Made by a program: the position numbers and the translations under genes. Shown here piece by piece: positions 24,810-32,525 of a stretch of 64,000 bases of DNA. Source of the stretch: Paracoccaceae bacterium (lineage in GTDB: Bacteria; Pseudomonadota; Alphaproteobacteria; Rhodobacterales; Rhodobacteraceae); NCBI GenBank assembly GCA_006226775.1, contig SBGD01000074.1:85413-149412 (forward strand). Direction: 5' to 3'. How positions within the stretch are numbered: the stretch's first letter is position 1; each line of letters starts with the position of its first letter. The notes beneath the pieces are model-generated. The model had not been told where the DNA came from. It saw nothing but the letters and a program-made list of their open reading frames with translations, and made no database searches.

Positions 24810-25393
24810 TGCGCCTTGCCGCGATCCTCGGCCTCGCCCTTTTGGCGGCCTGCAACCCGACCGCGCCGGATGTGCGCAGCCAGATCACCCGCGCCCAGCT
24901 TGACCAGGTGAAAGAGCCGCTGCTGCTGGCCGAGATCAAGCAACTGGGCACCGCCGCCGGGGTGACGCCTTTGGCGCAGAACGGCGACGTGGTCACCTGG
25001 CAGACCGGCGACCGCGTCACGCTGAGCTTTCGGGACGGGGTTCTGGTGGGCAGCCGCGGGCTGGGCCAGGATCTGATCTCGGCGGATGTGGGCAATACGC
25101 TGGTCGCGCTGCGCGGCGGGGCGGCGGGCTATTATCCGAAGTTCCACAGCTATCTCGACGGCGAACACCAGACGCAGTTCCGCAGCTTTCAATGCCGGAT
25201 CACCGCGCGCGCGCCCGAGACCATCGAGATCTTCGAGCGCCGCCATGCCACCACGCGGATCGAGGAAACCTGTCATTCGCCGGGGCTCGAGGTGGTCAAC
25301 CGCTTCTGGCAAGGCGGCGGGATCATGTGGAAATCACAACAATGGGTCAGCCCGTTCGTCGGGTATCTTTTGACCGAACGCCTGGTGCGTTAA
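24809..25393 (+). CDS. yjbF: YjbF-family lipoprotein
   Basis: A 194-residue lipoprotein of the YjbF/GfcB family. The signal MRLAAILGLALLAAC ends in the lipobox LAAC, so the Cys is the lipidated residue. The body includes VTWQTGDRVTLSFRDGVLVGSRGLGQDLISADV, typical of the family. I chose ATG 24809, overlapping the yjbH stop; ATGs at 24806 and 24788 are in frame and only lengthen the n-region. It acts with YjbH in polysaccharide export. Confidence 0.87.
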   Translation: MRLAAILGLALLAACNPTAPDVRSQITRAQLDQVKEPLLLAEIKQLGTAAGVTPLAQNGDVVTWQTGDRVTLSFRDGVLVGSRGLGQDLISADVGNTLVALRGGAAGYYPKFHSYLDGEHQTQFRSFQCRITARAPETIEIFERRHATTRIEETCHSPGLEVVNRFWQGGGIMWKSQQWVSPFVGYLLTERLVR

Positions 25394-25424
25394 ACCGGGA
25401 TTCGTAGGGGACGGGGAGTTTAGG

Positions 25425-26789
25425 ATGTTGGCGATTGTGCGGAACTTGGGGCTGGCGCTGGGCCTTGTGGCCCTGTCGGCCTGCGGTGTGACCTATACCA
25501 GCCCGACGGTGAAATCCCAGGCCGAGGGGGCCAAGGTCCGGGTGGTCAGCCTGACCCCCCAGAGCGTGCTGGTGGCGAACCGCCAGACCTATGTGCCGCG
25601 CTCGCTGCCGGACGTGTTCTACGCGGCCACCGGCGGCGGCACTGTCCGCGGCGCGACGGCGATCCCGCCCGCGCCCTACGTGCCGACCGAAAGCCGCGGC
25701 ACGCTGACCCTGCGCCTGCCCTCGGACCCGCCGGTCGAGCCTTACCGCCTCGGGGTGGGCGACGTGGTGATGCTCTCGGCCAAGGGCGGCGCCTCGACGA
25801 TCCAGGAATTGTCCGGCCTGCTGGCGGCGCAGAGCCAGCGCCAGGGCTTTACCGTGCGCGACGACGGCGCGATCTCGATCCCCAATGTCGGCACGGTGCA
25901 GATCGCCGGCATGACGCTGGAAGAGGCCGAGTCGCGGCTGTTCCGCGCGCTGGTGGACCGCCAGGTCGACCCGGATTTCTCGCTCGAGGTGGCGGAGTTC
26001 AATTCCAAGAAGATCGTCGTCGGCGGCGCGGTCGCCAGCCCGACCATCGTGCCGGTGAGCCTGACCACGCCGAACCTCGGCCAGGTGCTGACCGCCGCCG
26101 GCGGGCTGACCATCCAGGACGAGGAATTCGCCTCGGTGCGGCTTTACCGCGACGGGACGCTCTACCAGATCCCGATCCGCGATTTCTACAACCGGCCCGA
26201 GTTGCAGCGCACAAGGCTGATCGACGGCGACGCGATCTATGTCGACACCAGCTATGATCTCGACCGGGCGCTGAGCTTCTACCGCCAGAAGATCGACATC
26301 ATCAATATCCAGAACCAGGCCCGTTCGCAGGCGATTGCCGAATTGTCGACCGAGATCGGCCTGCGGCGCGCGGCGCTCGATGAGCAGCGCAGCAATTTCC
26401 AGGCGCGGACCACGTTGGATGCCGAGAAGCGCGACTATGTCTACCTGGCCGGCGAGGTGTCGAAACAAAGCCGCTTCACCCTGCCTTACGGCCGGCAGGC
26501 GACGCTGGCGGATGTGCTTTACGACAGCGGCGGTTTCAGCACCGAGACCGGCAACCCGGCGCATATCTACGTGCTGCGGGCGTCGTCGAACCCGGCGGAA
26601 TTCGGCGCGGTGACGGCCTGGCATCTGAATGCGTCGAATGCGATCAACATCACCATCGCGACCAATATGCAGATGCGCCCGAACGACGTGGTCTTCATCG
26701 AGGAACAGCCGATCACCAAGTGGGGCCGCGCGCTGCGCCAGTTCTTCCCGCCGCTGATCTCCTTGGGTACGACTGCCTTGGCGCAGTAA
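25425..26789 (+). CDS. wza: Outer-membrane polysaccharide export lipoprotein, Wza-like
   Basis: A 454-residue outer-membrane polysaccharide export (OPX) lipoprotein. The lipobox LSAC is at residues 17-20. The polysaccharide-export domain begins at YRLGVGDVVMLSAKG and includes VRDDGAISIPNVGTVQIAGMTLEEAE; SLBB-like segments follow (SKKIVVGGAVASPTIVPV and AEKRDYVYLAGEVSKQSRF). The C-terminus (KWGRALRQFFPPLISLG) is a probable amphipathic membrane-spanning helix, as in Wza. It is third in the yjbH-yjbF-wza operon. Its partner, the Wzc kinase, is encoded convergently 490 bases downstream. Confidence 0.9.
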   Translation: MLAIVRNLGLALGLVALSACGVTYTSPTVKSQAEGAKVRVVSLTPQSVLVANRQTYVPRSLPDVFYAATGGGTVRGATAIPPAPYVPTESRGTLTLRLPSDPPVEPYRLGVGDVVMLSAKGGASTIQELSGLLAAQSQRQGFTVRDDGAISIPNVGTVQIAGMTLEEAESRLFRALVDRQVDPDFSLEVAEFNSKKIVVGGAVASPTIVPVSLTTPNLGQVLTAAGGLTIQDEEFASVRLYRDGTLYQIPIRDFYNRPELQRTRLIDGDAIYVDTSYDLDRALSFYRQKIDIINIQNQARSQAIAELSTEIGLRRAALDEQRSNFQARTTLDAEKRDYVYLAGEVSKQSRFTLPYGRQATLADVLYDSGGFSTETGNPAHIYVLRASSNPAEFGAVTAWHLNASNAINITIATNMQMRPNDVVFIEEQPITKWGRALRQFFPPLISLGTTALAQ

Positions 26790-26795
26790 TGGACT

Positions 26796-26830
26796 TGGCC
26801 CGGGGGTGCGGTTGCGCGCCGCCCGGGCCA
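26796..26830 (+). terminator. Hairpin after wza
   Basis: TGGCCCGGG (26796-26804) pairs perfectly with CCCGGGCCA (26822-26830), six bases after the wza stop. No T run follows, so termination efficiency is uncertain. Confidence 0.45.
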
Positions 26831-27276
26831 GACGCTGCCGGGAGAGGGAACCTGACGGAGTGGCGCTTTCGGGGGAGCGCTCCGAGAGGATAAGCCGGGG
26901 TCAGGGTTCCTTGATAAAGGCCGGACACCGGCTCAGGGGTTGATCCCGAGCTTTCGTTTGATTGGGTTGTGGGACGAGCGGCGGGGGGAGTTGCACGGTC
27001 TGAGCGCGCCCTGCGGCAAATCCTCGGGCTCACGAAAAGTCCTGGGTGGCATCGTCTTCATTCGTCGCAATGGAATGCCATGGCGCGAAACAGGATGGGG
27101 CTTGCGGCGGTAGACGGCGCCGAAATCTCCGCGAGGATCGAGGCGGCCTGCCTTATGACACGTCGGACGACCACAGGTACGGTATGTGAAATCTGGATGG
27201 GGCAACCCGACCCGTCAGGTGGCCGAAGGGCTTGCGTGCCGCTGTCGGCTACGAGGCCGGAGCTTGAATGCCGCTC
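26831..27276. other. Non-coding stretch between wza and wzc with a probable IS remnant
   Basis: Together with the hairpin this is 487 bases without an intact gene between two convergent operons. The only recognisable content is the transposase-like fragment near 27012-27113. Codon structure elsewhere is broken by stops on both strands. Confidence 0.5.
27012..27113 (+). pseudogene. Degenerate IS5-type transposase fragment
   Basis: The plus-strand frame reads RKVLGGIVFIRRNGMPWRE (27033-27089) and stops at a TAG (27111). This resembles the conserved N-terminal block of IS5-family transposases (about ...VLxGIxFxxRNGxxWRDAP...). The following catalytic DDE part is missing or frame-shifted; a downstream stretch in another frame (about 27118-27178) has only a vague likeness. 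No terminal inverted repeats were identified. Confidence 0.4.
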
Positions 27277-29466
27277 TCACCCCGCGTCGTAATAGCCTTT
27301 GCCATAGGCCGAATTGGCGCCGTATTTCCCGCCATAGCCGTAGCGCTTCATCCCCTTGGGGTCGATCTGTGCCATGACGAGGCCATGCACCCGGATGCCG
27401 ACGGATTCGAACTGGCGCAGGGCGTCGGTGACCTGGGTCTTGCTGGTGCGGTCCCAGGCGACCGAGAAGATGATGGCGTCGACGAACTGGCCGATCACCC
27501 GGGCGTCGGGGACGACCAGCACCGGCGGCGTGTCGATCACGATGTAATCATAGGTGTCGCGCAATTCCTGCAGGAAGTCGCGGAACCGGTCCGAGGAAAA
27601 GAGGTCGGCGGCATTGACGCTGGCCTTTTCGCCGCGCAGGACGTCGACCTCCATGCCCGGTGCGCGGACCACGAGCTCGGCCAGGGGCTGCTTGCCGGTC
27701 AGGGCGGAGACGATGCCGCCGGTGCTGTCTCCGAAGTCGAAATATTCCGCGAAGGTGCGGCGGCGGATGTCGCCTTCGACCAGCAGCACCTTCTTGCCCA
27801 GACCCGAGAGATTATGCGCCAGGGCGATCGACTGGGTGGTCTTGCCTTCGCCCGGGATGGCGGAGGTGGACATGATGATCTGCGGCGTCTGGTCGATGTC
27901 GGACAGCAGCACCGAGGTGCGCAGGTTGCGGATCGCCTCGGAGGCGGCGGAGGTGGGCTTGTCGTTGAGGTAGCTCACCAGCGAACTGCGCTTGCGGAAG
28001 GGCATCTTGGGGATCTGGCCGAAGACCGCCAGGCCGGTGGCGGCTTCCAGGTCTTCGGGGGTGCGGAAACCGGAATGCAGCATCTGCCGGACCAGTACGA
28101 TGCCGGCGCCCAGCATGGCGCCGAGGATCATGCAGAGCGCAAGGATGCGCGACTTGCGCGGTTCGACATATTGACCGGGCGTGGCCTTGGACAGGACCCG
28201 GCTGTCGGCCTGCTGCAAGCCGCGCTGCACCGTGGTTTCCTTGAGCCGGGTCAGGAAGGTCTCGTAGAGCGTGCGGGTGGCCTCGGTCTCGCGCTCCAGC
28301 TGCTGGAGTTTGACCAGGTCGGCGGATTGCCGTTCGATCTGCTCTTCCAGCCGGGCGAAGGATCCTTCCAGCGCCGTGACCTGCTGCCTGGCCCGCTCGA
28401 GGGCGTTTTCCTCGCGGGTGATCAGCATGGCGAAACGTTCGTCGAACATCTCGCGAATGGCCGGATCGGTCCCGGCGCGCCCGCTCAGGCGGTCAAGGGT
28501 GGGGTCATTCACGGCGGCGGCCATGGCGGCAAGGTCGTCGCCTTGCTGCAGGGTCTTGAGGTTCTCGACCCGGGCGGTGAGCAGGGCGACATTGGTGCGC
28601 GACTCGGCAAGCCGGTCGCGCACGTCCTTGGCCTGCTGGTTCAGCGCCTGCAGCGTCTCGGCGTTGACCAGGTCGGTCCCGGCGCGCAATTCCTTGATCG
28701 CGTTCTCGCGCTCCTTCAGCTCGGCCTCCAGCTCGACAACCCGTTCCGAGAGCCAGGCGACGGCATTCTCGGTGGCCTGGAACTTGATGTCGATCTGGTC
28801 CTGGATATAGAGCTGCGCGAGGGTATTGGCGATCAGCGCGGATTTTCGCGGGCTTTCGGTCGTGGCGCTGATGTTGAAGATATAGGTATTGCGCTGGTTC
28901 GACGCGGAGACGGCACCTCTGACCGCGGAAATGGCGCGGGTCACTTCGGGCGAGTCGGCGTCGTCATCCTCAGCCTGCGGCGCTTCGGCAACCGGCGTCG
29001 GGGCGACGACAGCGCGGATGGCAGCCTTGATCGTGCCGAGGGAAAATGCCGGCTCCGGTCGCAGCGCGCCATTGAATTCGGGGTCTTGCGTGAGGTTCAG
29101 CTCTTCGACCAGCTTGGCCAGCAGACCGCTCGAGCGGATCACCTCGAGCTCGGTATTGATGGCGCTGGTTTCCGTCGACACCCCGGACATGACGCTTTCC
29201 AGGTCGACGACATTCTCGCTGCGGATCTGCAGGGCGAGCTGGGTGGAGGACTGGTACTTCGGCACCGCCACCCAGAAAGCATAATAGCCGCCGATCAGCA
29301 TCAGCAGCGCGGCGCATCCGGCAATGATCCACTTGCCCCGCCAAAGGGTGCCCAACAATGCCAGCAGATCGATCTCGTCGCCGTCATCCTCCCGCGCGGG
29401 GGATCTCTGGGTCATCGGCGTGAACCGGTTTCCGGGGCGGAAACCACCTTGGCTCTTTTCTAACAT
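27277..29466 (-). CDS. wzc: Polysaccharide co-polymerase and tyrosine autokinase, Wzc-like
   Basis: A 729-residue inner-membrane protein. The Wzz-type chain-length domain starts after residue 30, with the first membrane helix WIIAGCAALLMLIGGYYAFWV and a second at LALCMILGAMLGAGIVLV. Between them is a long periplasmic coiled coil (about 240-430). The BY-kinase domain has Walker A SAIPGEGKTT, Walker A' LLVEGDIRRR and Walker B YIVIDTPPV. The tail KRYGYGGKYGANSAYGKGYY is the tyrosine cluster that is autophosphorylated. It works with Wza to polymerise and export polysaccharide. It starts at ATG 29466; an internal ATG at 29415 is possible. Confidence 0.92.
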   Translation of the reverse strand: MLEKSQGGFRPGNRFTPMTQRSPAREDDGDEIDLLALLGTLWRGKWIIAGCAALLMLIGGYYAFWVAVPKYQSSTQLALQIRSENVVDLESVMSGVSTETSAINTELEVIRSSGLLAKLVEELNLTQDPEFNGALRPEPAFSLGTIKAAIRAVVAPTPVAEAPQAEDDDADSPEVTRAISAVRGAVSASNQRNTYIFNISATTESPRKSALIANTLAQLYIQDQIDIKFQATENAVAWLSERVVELEAELKERENAIKELRAGTDLVNAETLQALNQQAKDVRDRLAESRTNVALLTARVENLKTLQQGDDLAAMAAAVNDPTLDRLSGRAGTDPAIREMFDERFAMLITREENALERARQQVTALEGSFARLEEQIERQSADLVKLQQLERETEATRTLYETFLTRLKETTVQRGLQQADSRVLSKATPGQYVEPRKSRILALCMILGAMLGAGIVLVRQMLHSGFRTPEDLEAATGLAVFGQIPKMPFRKRSSLVSYLNDKPTSAASEAIRNLRTSVLLSDIDQTPQIIMSTSAIPGEGKTTQSIALAHNLSGLGKKVLLVEGDIRRRTFAEYFDFGDSTGGIVSALTGKQPLAELVVRAPGMEVDVLRGEKASVNAADLFSSDRFRDFLQELRDTYDYIVIDTPPVLVVPDARVIGQFVDAIIFSVAWDRTSKTQVTDALRQFESVGIRVHGLVMAQIDPKGMKRYGYGGKYGANSAYGKGYYDAG

Positions 29467-29540
29467 GCGCGCATTGTCTTCCGGTTACTGGTTACTCCGG
29501 TCTTCCCACAATAGCCGACCGGCGGCAACGTACAATGGGC

Positions 29541-30206
29541 TCAGGTCCCGTGGCGGCAGAAGACAACGACGAGGGTCCGCCAGAACAGCCAGGCCTCGAG
29601 CCGGAACCCGGCGTTCTGGATGTAGTAGAGATCGGCGCGCACCTTGGCGGTGGTGGCGTCCAGCCCCGCGGCATAGCCCAACTGGGTCTGCGCCAAGCCG
29701 CTGATGCCCGGGCGCACGGCGTGGCGCTGGCGATAGCCGGGGATGACGCGCAGGTTGTGGCGGGCATGGTGGAAATAATCCGGGCGCGGGCCGATCAGGC
29801 TCATGTCGCCGCGCAGCACGTTGATCACCTGCGGTAGTTCGTCGAGCCGTGTCCGCCGCAGGAACCGCCCGAGCGAGGTGATGCGGTCGGTTTCCAGCGG
29901 ATCATGGGCGCCGCGGCTGATCCTGGCGGCGGGCTGCATGGTGCGGAATTTCAGCGCCGCGAAGGCACGGCAGTTGCGGCCCATGCGCGGCTGGACATAG
30001 AGCAGGGGTCCGCGGTTGAAGAAGGGGTTGAGCACGAGAAGGCACAGCGCGGTCAGCCCGACAAAGGGCATCAGGGTCAGGCTGAACAGCACGTCGAAGG
30101 CGCGCTTCGCCCAGAGGAACACCGGACCTCGGGCGGGCACCTTGGCGGATGTGTTGAGAATATCGTGCTGAGAGGCGGCTGAAGCCGCAAAATTGGAATC
30201 GAACAC
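29541..30206 (-). CDS. Second priming sugar-phosphate transferase
   Basis: A 221-residue bacterial sugar transferase, a paralogue of the enzyme at 20198-20854. Seen: the membrane hairpin FDVLFSLTLMPFVGLTALCLLVL, FAALKFRTMQPAA, DRITSLGRFLRRTRLDELPQVINVLRGDMSLIGPRP (DE pair) and VRPGISGLAQ. The GLAQ ending differs from the GLWQ of the other copy. It lies directly upstream of wzc in the same direction, so the two are probably co-transcribed. It would start either a second polysaccharide or the one exported by Wza/Wzc. Confidence 0.9.
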   Translation of the reverse strand: MFDSNFAASAASQHDILNTSAKVPARGPVFLWAKRAFDVLFSLTLMPFVGLTALCLLVLNPFFNRGPLLYVQPRMGRNCRAFAALKFRTMQPAARISRGAHDPLETDRITSLGRFLRRTRLDELPQVINVLRGDMSLIGPRPDYFHHARHNLRVIPGYRQRHAVRPGISGLAQTQLGYAAGLDATTAKVRADLYYIQNAGFRLEAWLFWRTLVVVFCRHGT

Positions 30207-30803
30207 TGTAACCCCCGTCGGTGAATCGACTTTTAACTATATCTTAACTACTATCATGACGCTTGGGCAGGGCAAGTGTTCGTAGTGGTTAATTTTTGAA
30301 ACAGAGGGGCAGACTCTCAAGCCCTTGGCTGATACGACAGTGCAGAATACCCCGATGTTTTCAGATGCAATGAAAATTCCTGATAAATGCGCATTTCACA
30401 TTTCGCATTGGGTTTTTCGATTAATTGACGGTGGATTGACGGGTTTTGAACAGGTCTGTGACATGGTTCACAGGTCATGTGCGATTTGTCAGTTTTGCAT
30501 CAGTTTTACATAAGTCCGATTCTGCGCGGCGCGTAGCGCAAACTGCCCACAGCCCTGCGACCGCCTTGAATTCCCCCGAGAAATCTCGCCCACCCTGATC
30601 GAACCATGGCAGGATCGCGCCCGAAACCCGCGCCCGATGCGCAACCCTGACCGGCCGGGCGCGTCACCAGTGATGGCGATCCGCACCCTGGCTTGGCACG
30701 CAGGGCGGCGTCACGCAGGGCCGTGGTTTACTTTTGAAACCTGCCGTCCCCGAATCGCAATGTTAGGGTTTGACTTGTTCAAATCGGAGCCAGATCTCAA
30801 CGG
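30207..30803. promoter_or_regulatory. Long AT-rich regulatory region upstream of the luxR-type gene
   Basis: 597 bases without a credible gene, clearly lower in GC than its surroundings between about 30220 and 30520. It separates the divergent priming-transferase/wzc operon and the luxR-type gene. Candidate operators: CTGTGA-CATGGT-TCACAG at 30456-30473, flanked by direct CAGGTC repeats, and GGTTT/AAACC arms at 30725-30741, 63 bases before the luxR start. A 62-codon frame at 30325-30513 has no ribosome site and looks like chance. Confidence 0.45.
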
Positions 30804-31670
30804 ATGCCCCATGACCGTTCCACGTCTGCAAGATCGCTCCGGGTGCGGCTCGATGCGTTGTCGTCCATTGAAAGCTATGTCCCCGAGGCATTGCAGGAGT
30901 TTTTGCAGGATCTGAATCTTGCACCGGATCGCGATGCCGTCTGGGGCCTGCTCGAATCGCTTTGCGAGCGGTTGGGCCAGCGTTATGTCCTCTACCGTTT
31001 CGTCCTGGTACGGCCTCCGGGCGGCGGCATCCGGCATCGCCGGTCGAACCTGCCCGCCGACTGGACCCGCTGGGTCGAGAGCCTGCCGGAGGAGGCGACC
31101 CTCGATTACGGGCTCAACCATGCGATCCACAAGCTGACCGCCTTTGCCATCGGCATCGAGTTCGCCGACCAGTACCGGCGCGCCGGGTTCCTGTCGCCGC
31201 ACTACGAGACCCTGATGACCCAGGCCGCGCGGATCGGCTGGCGGTCGGGGCTGCTGATCCCGCTGCGCACCTCGCGCAGGGAAGAGCGCGGCACCTTCAT
31301 CATCGGCGGCGGCCAGAGCGAGGCGGAGTTTCGCGCCTTTGTCGCCGAACATGGCTGGACGGTCTCGGTCGCGGCGCTCCAGGCGCATCTGAAGTACACC
31401 GCCCTGCTGCTGCAGGAGGAGGCCGAGAGCTATGAGCTGACGCCGCGCCAGCTCGAATTCCTGCATCTTTCGGCCAATGGCTATGAGGTCAAGGAAATCG
31501 CCTTTCACTGGGGCGTCTCGGTGCAATATGTCACCCGCGTGCGGCGCGATATCTGCGACCGCATGGGCACCAAGTCGAAGATGGCGGTGATGGCCAAGGC
31601 GGTGCGGCTGGACCTGCTGACCGAAGAGGATTTCGAGATCGCGCAGGCGATGTCGACCTCCTGGTCGTGA
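30804..31670 (+). CDS. LuxR-type transcriptional regulator
   Basis: A 288-residue regulator. Residues about 30-200 form an autoinducer-binding-like domain (RYVLYRFVL, the W/Y-rich ADWTRWVESLP, GWRSGLLIPLRTSRREERGTFIIGG). The C-terminal LuxR helix-turn-helix is at about 208-265: LTPRQLEFLHLSANGYEVKEIAFHWGVSVQYVTRVRRDI. No luxI synthase is nearby, so it is a solo receptor or responds to a signal made elsewhere. Position beside wzc and the second priming transferase suggests control of polysaccharide by cell density. The usual invariant ligand residues cannot all be checked by eye. Confidence 0.82.
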   Translation: MPHDRSTSARSLRVRLDALSSIESYVPEALQEFLQDLNLAPDRDAVWGLLESLCERLGQRYVLYRFVLVRPPGGGIRHRRSNLPADWTRWVESLPEEATLDYGLNHAIHKLTAFAIGIEFADQYRRAGFLSPHYETLMTQAARIGWRSGLLIPLRTSRREERGTFIIGGGQSEAEFRAFVAEHGWTVSVAALQAHLKYTALLLQEEAESYELTPRQLEFLHLSANGYEVKEIAFHWGVSVQYVTRVRRDICDRMGTKSKMAVMAKAVRLDLLTEEDFEIAQAMSTSWS

Positions 31671-31683
31671 CCGCCGCGCCGGT

Positions 31684-32292
31684 TCAGGCGTCGGGCTGGC
31701 GCAGGCGTCGCAAGGCCCGGGCGGCATGTTCGGCGGCGTCGATCAACGGCTGTTTCGGGGTTTCGAACCATTCGTCGGGATGCAACTCGCGCATCTTGCG
31801 CACCTCGGCGATGGCATCGGCCAGGTCGGGATAGGCGCCGGGTTTCTGCACATGCAGATAGAGCGCGACAAGCGCCACCGAGCGGCTGCGCCCGCCGCGG
31901 CAATGCACCAGCACATTGCCCCGCTCGCGGTTGGGATAGGAGGCGCGGTCGGGCATGGTCTGATCCAGCGCGCCTTCGAGGATGAAATAGGCGCCGAGCA
32001 GCATGTCGATGGGGTTACCCGGCCCGTCGATCAGCCCGACCTTGTAGGTCTTCATCTGCCCGAAACCCGCCGCCGCCTTGCCGTCTTCGGGCGCATGGGT
32101 CAGCCGCTCGGCATAGTTGATGTCGAGGTTCTGGGCACAGTTCACCACCGTGGTGATCCCCAGGTCCTTGAGGCTGGCGATATCCCGCGCGCCCTCGGTG
32201 CCGCTGATGAACAGCGCCACTCGGTCCGGGCCCAGGTCGTCGGCAATGAAGCTGATGGCCGGGCGATCGATGACGGGTGCTTTCTTGGTCAT
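31684..32292 (-). CDS. Dual-specificity protein phosphatase-like protein
   Basis: A 202-residue cysteine-based phosphatase. The active-site loop VHCRGGRSRS has the Cys-x5-Arg signature, and the general acid is probably the Asp in GLIDGPGNP upstream. The N-terminal half (VALFISGTEGARDIASLKDLGITTVVNCAQN) is typical of DSP domains. A Wzc-type kinase normally needs a partner phosphatase (Wzb, a low-molecular-weight PTP); none is present here, so this enzyme could take that role. Convergent with the luxR-type gene, with 13 bases between stops. Confidence 0.82.
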   Translation of the reverse strand: MTKKAPVIDRPAISFIADDLGPDRVALFISGTEGARDIASLKDLGITTVVNCAQNLDINYAERLTHAPEDGKAAAGFGQMKTYKVGLIDGPGNPIDMLLGAYFILEGALDQTMPDRASYPNRERGNVLVHCRGGRSRSVALVALYLHVQKPGAYPDLADAIAEVRKMRELHPDEWFETPKQPLIDAAEHAARALRRLRQPDA

Positions 32293-32327
32293 GCCTACTC
32301 CAGTTCAAGACGCCCGTTTCACCGGGT

Positions 32328-32343
32328 TTGCACTGCTGTGCAC
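32328..32343. promoter_or_regulatory. LacI-type operator candidate, copy 1
   Basis: TTGCACT-GC-TGTGCAC, an imperfect match to the perfect repeat at 38776-38791. It lies about 180 bases upstream of the lacI-type gene and 36 bases upstream of the divergent phosphatase start. Confidence 0.5.
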
Positions 32344-32525
32344 TATAGGGGGCAAGCCTGCCCGGAACCAGAGCCTGCGCGGCGGCGAAGCCCGGATGAG
32401 GCGGAAAAAACGCCCGGAAAACCGATTGTTGCCGGGGGTGCGGTGAATTTCCTGTTTGTCCCGCCGCGACGGGGCTGTAGCATGGCGGGGTGTTCAAGGT
32501 GACCCGGAAAACAGGGCTTCGGTAG

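Noticed and set aside
27105..27116. GGCGGTAGACG as an RfaH ops element
   Set aside because: It resembles the enterobacterial ops sequence but lies between two convergent operons, not in the leader of a polysaccharide transcript.
29427..29445. GGTTTCCG-GGG-CGGAAACC as a further parS copy
   Set aside because: Arms differ from the GGTTTCGC family and the centre is three G; it is an unrelated inverted repeat near the wzc start.
30325..30513. A 62-codon frame upstream of the luxR-type gene
   Set aside because: No ribosome site, no recognisable motif, and it lies in an AT-rich regulatory region.
30725..30741. GGTTT-ACTTTTG-AAACC as a parS copy
   Set aside because: Only five bases per arm match and the centre is different; it is listed only as a possible operator.
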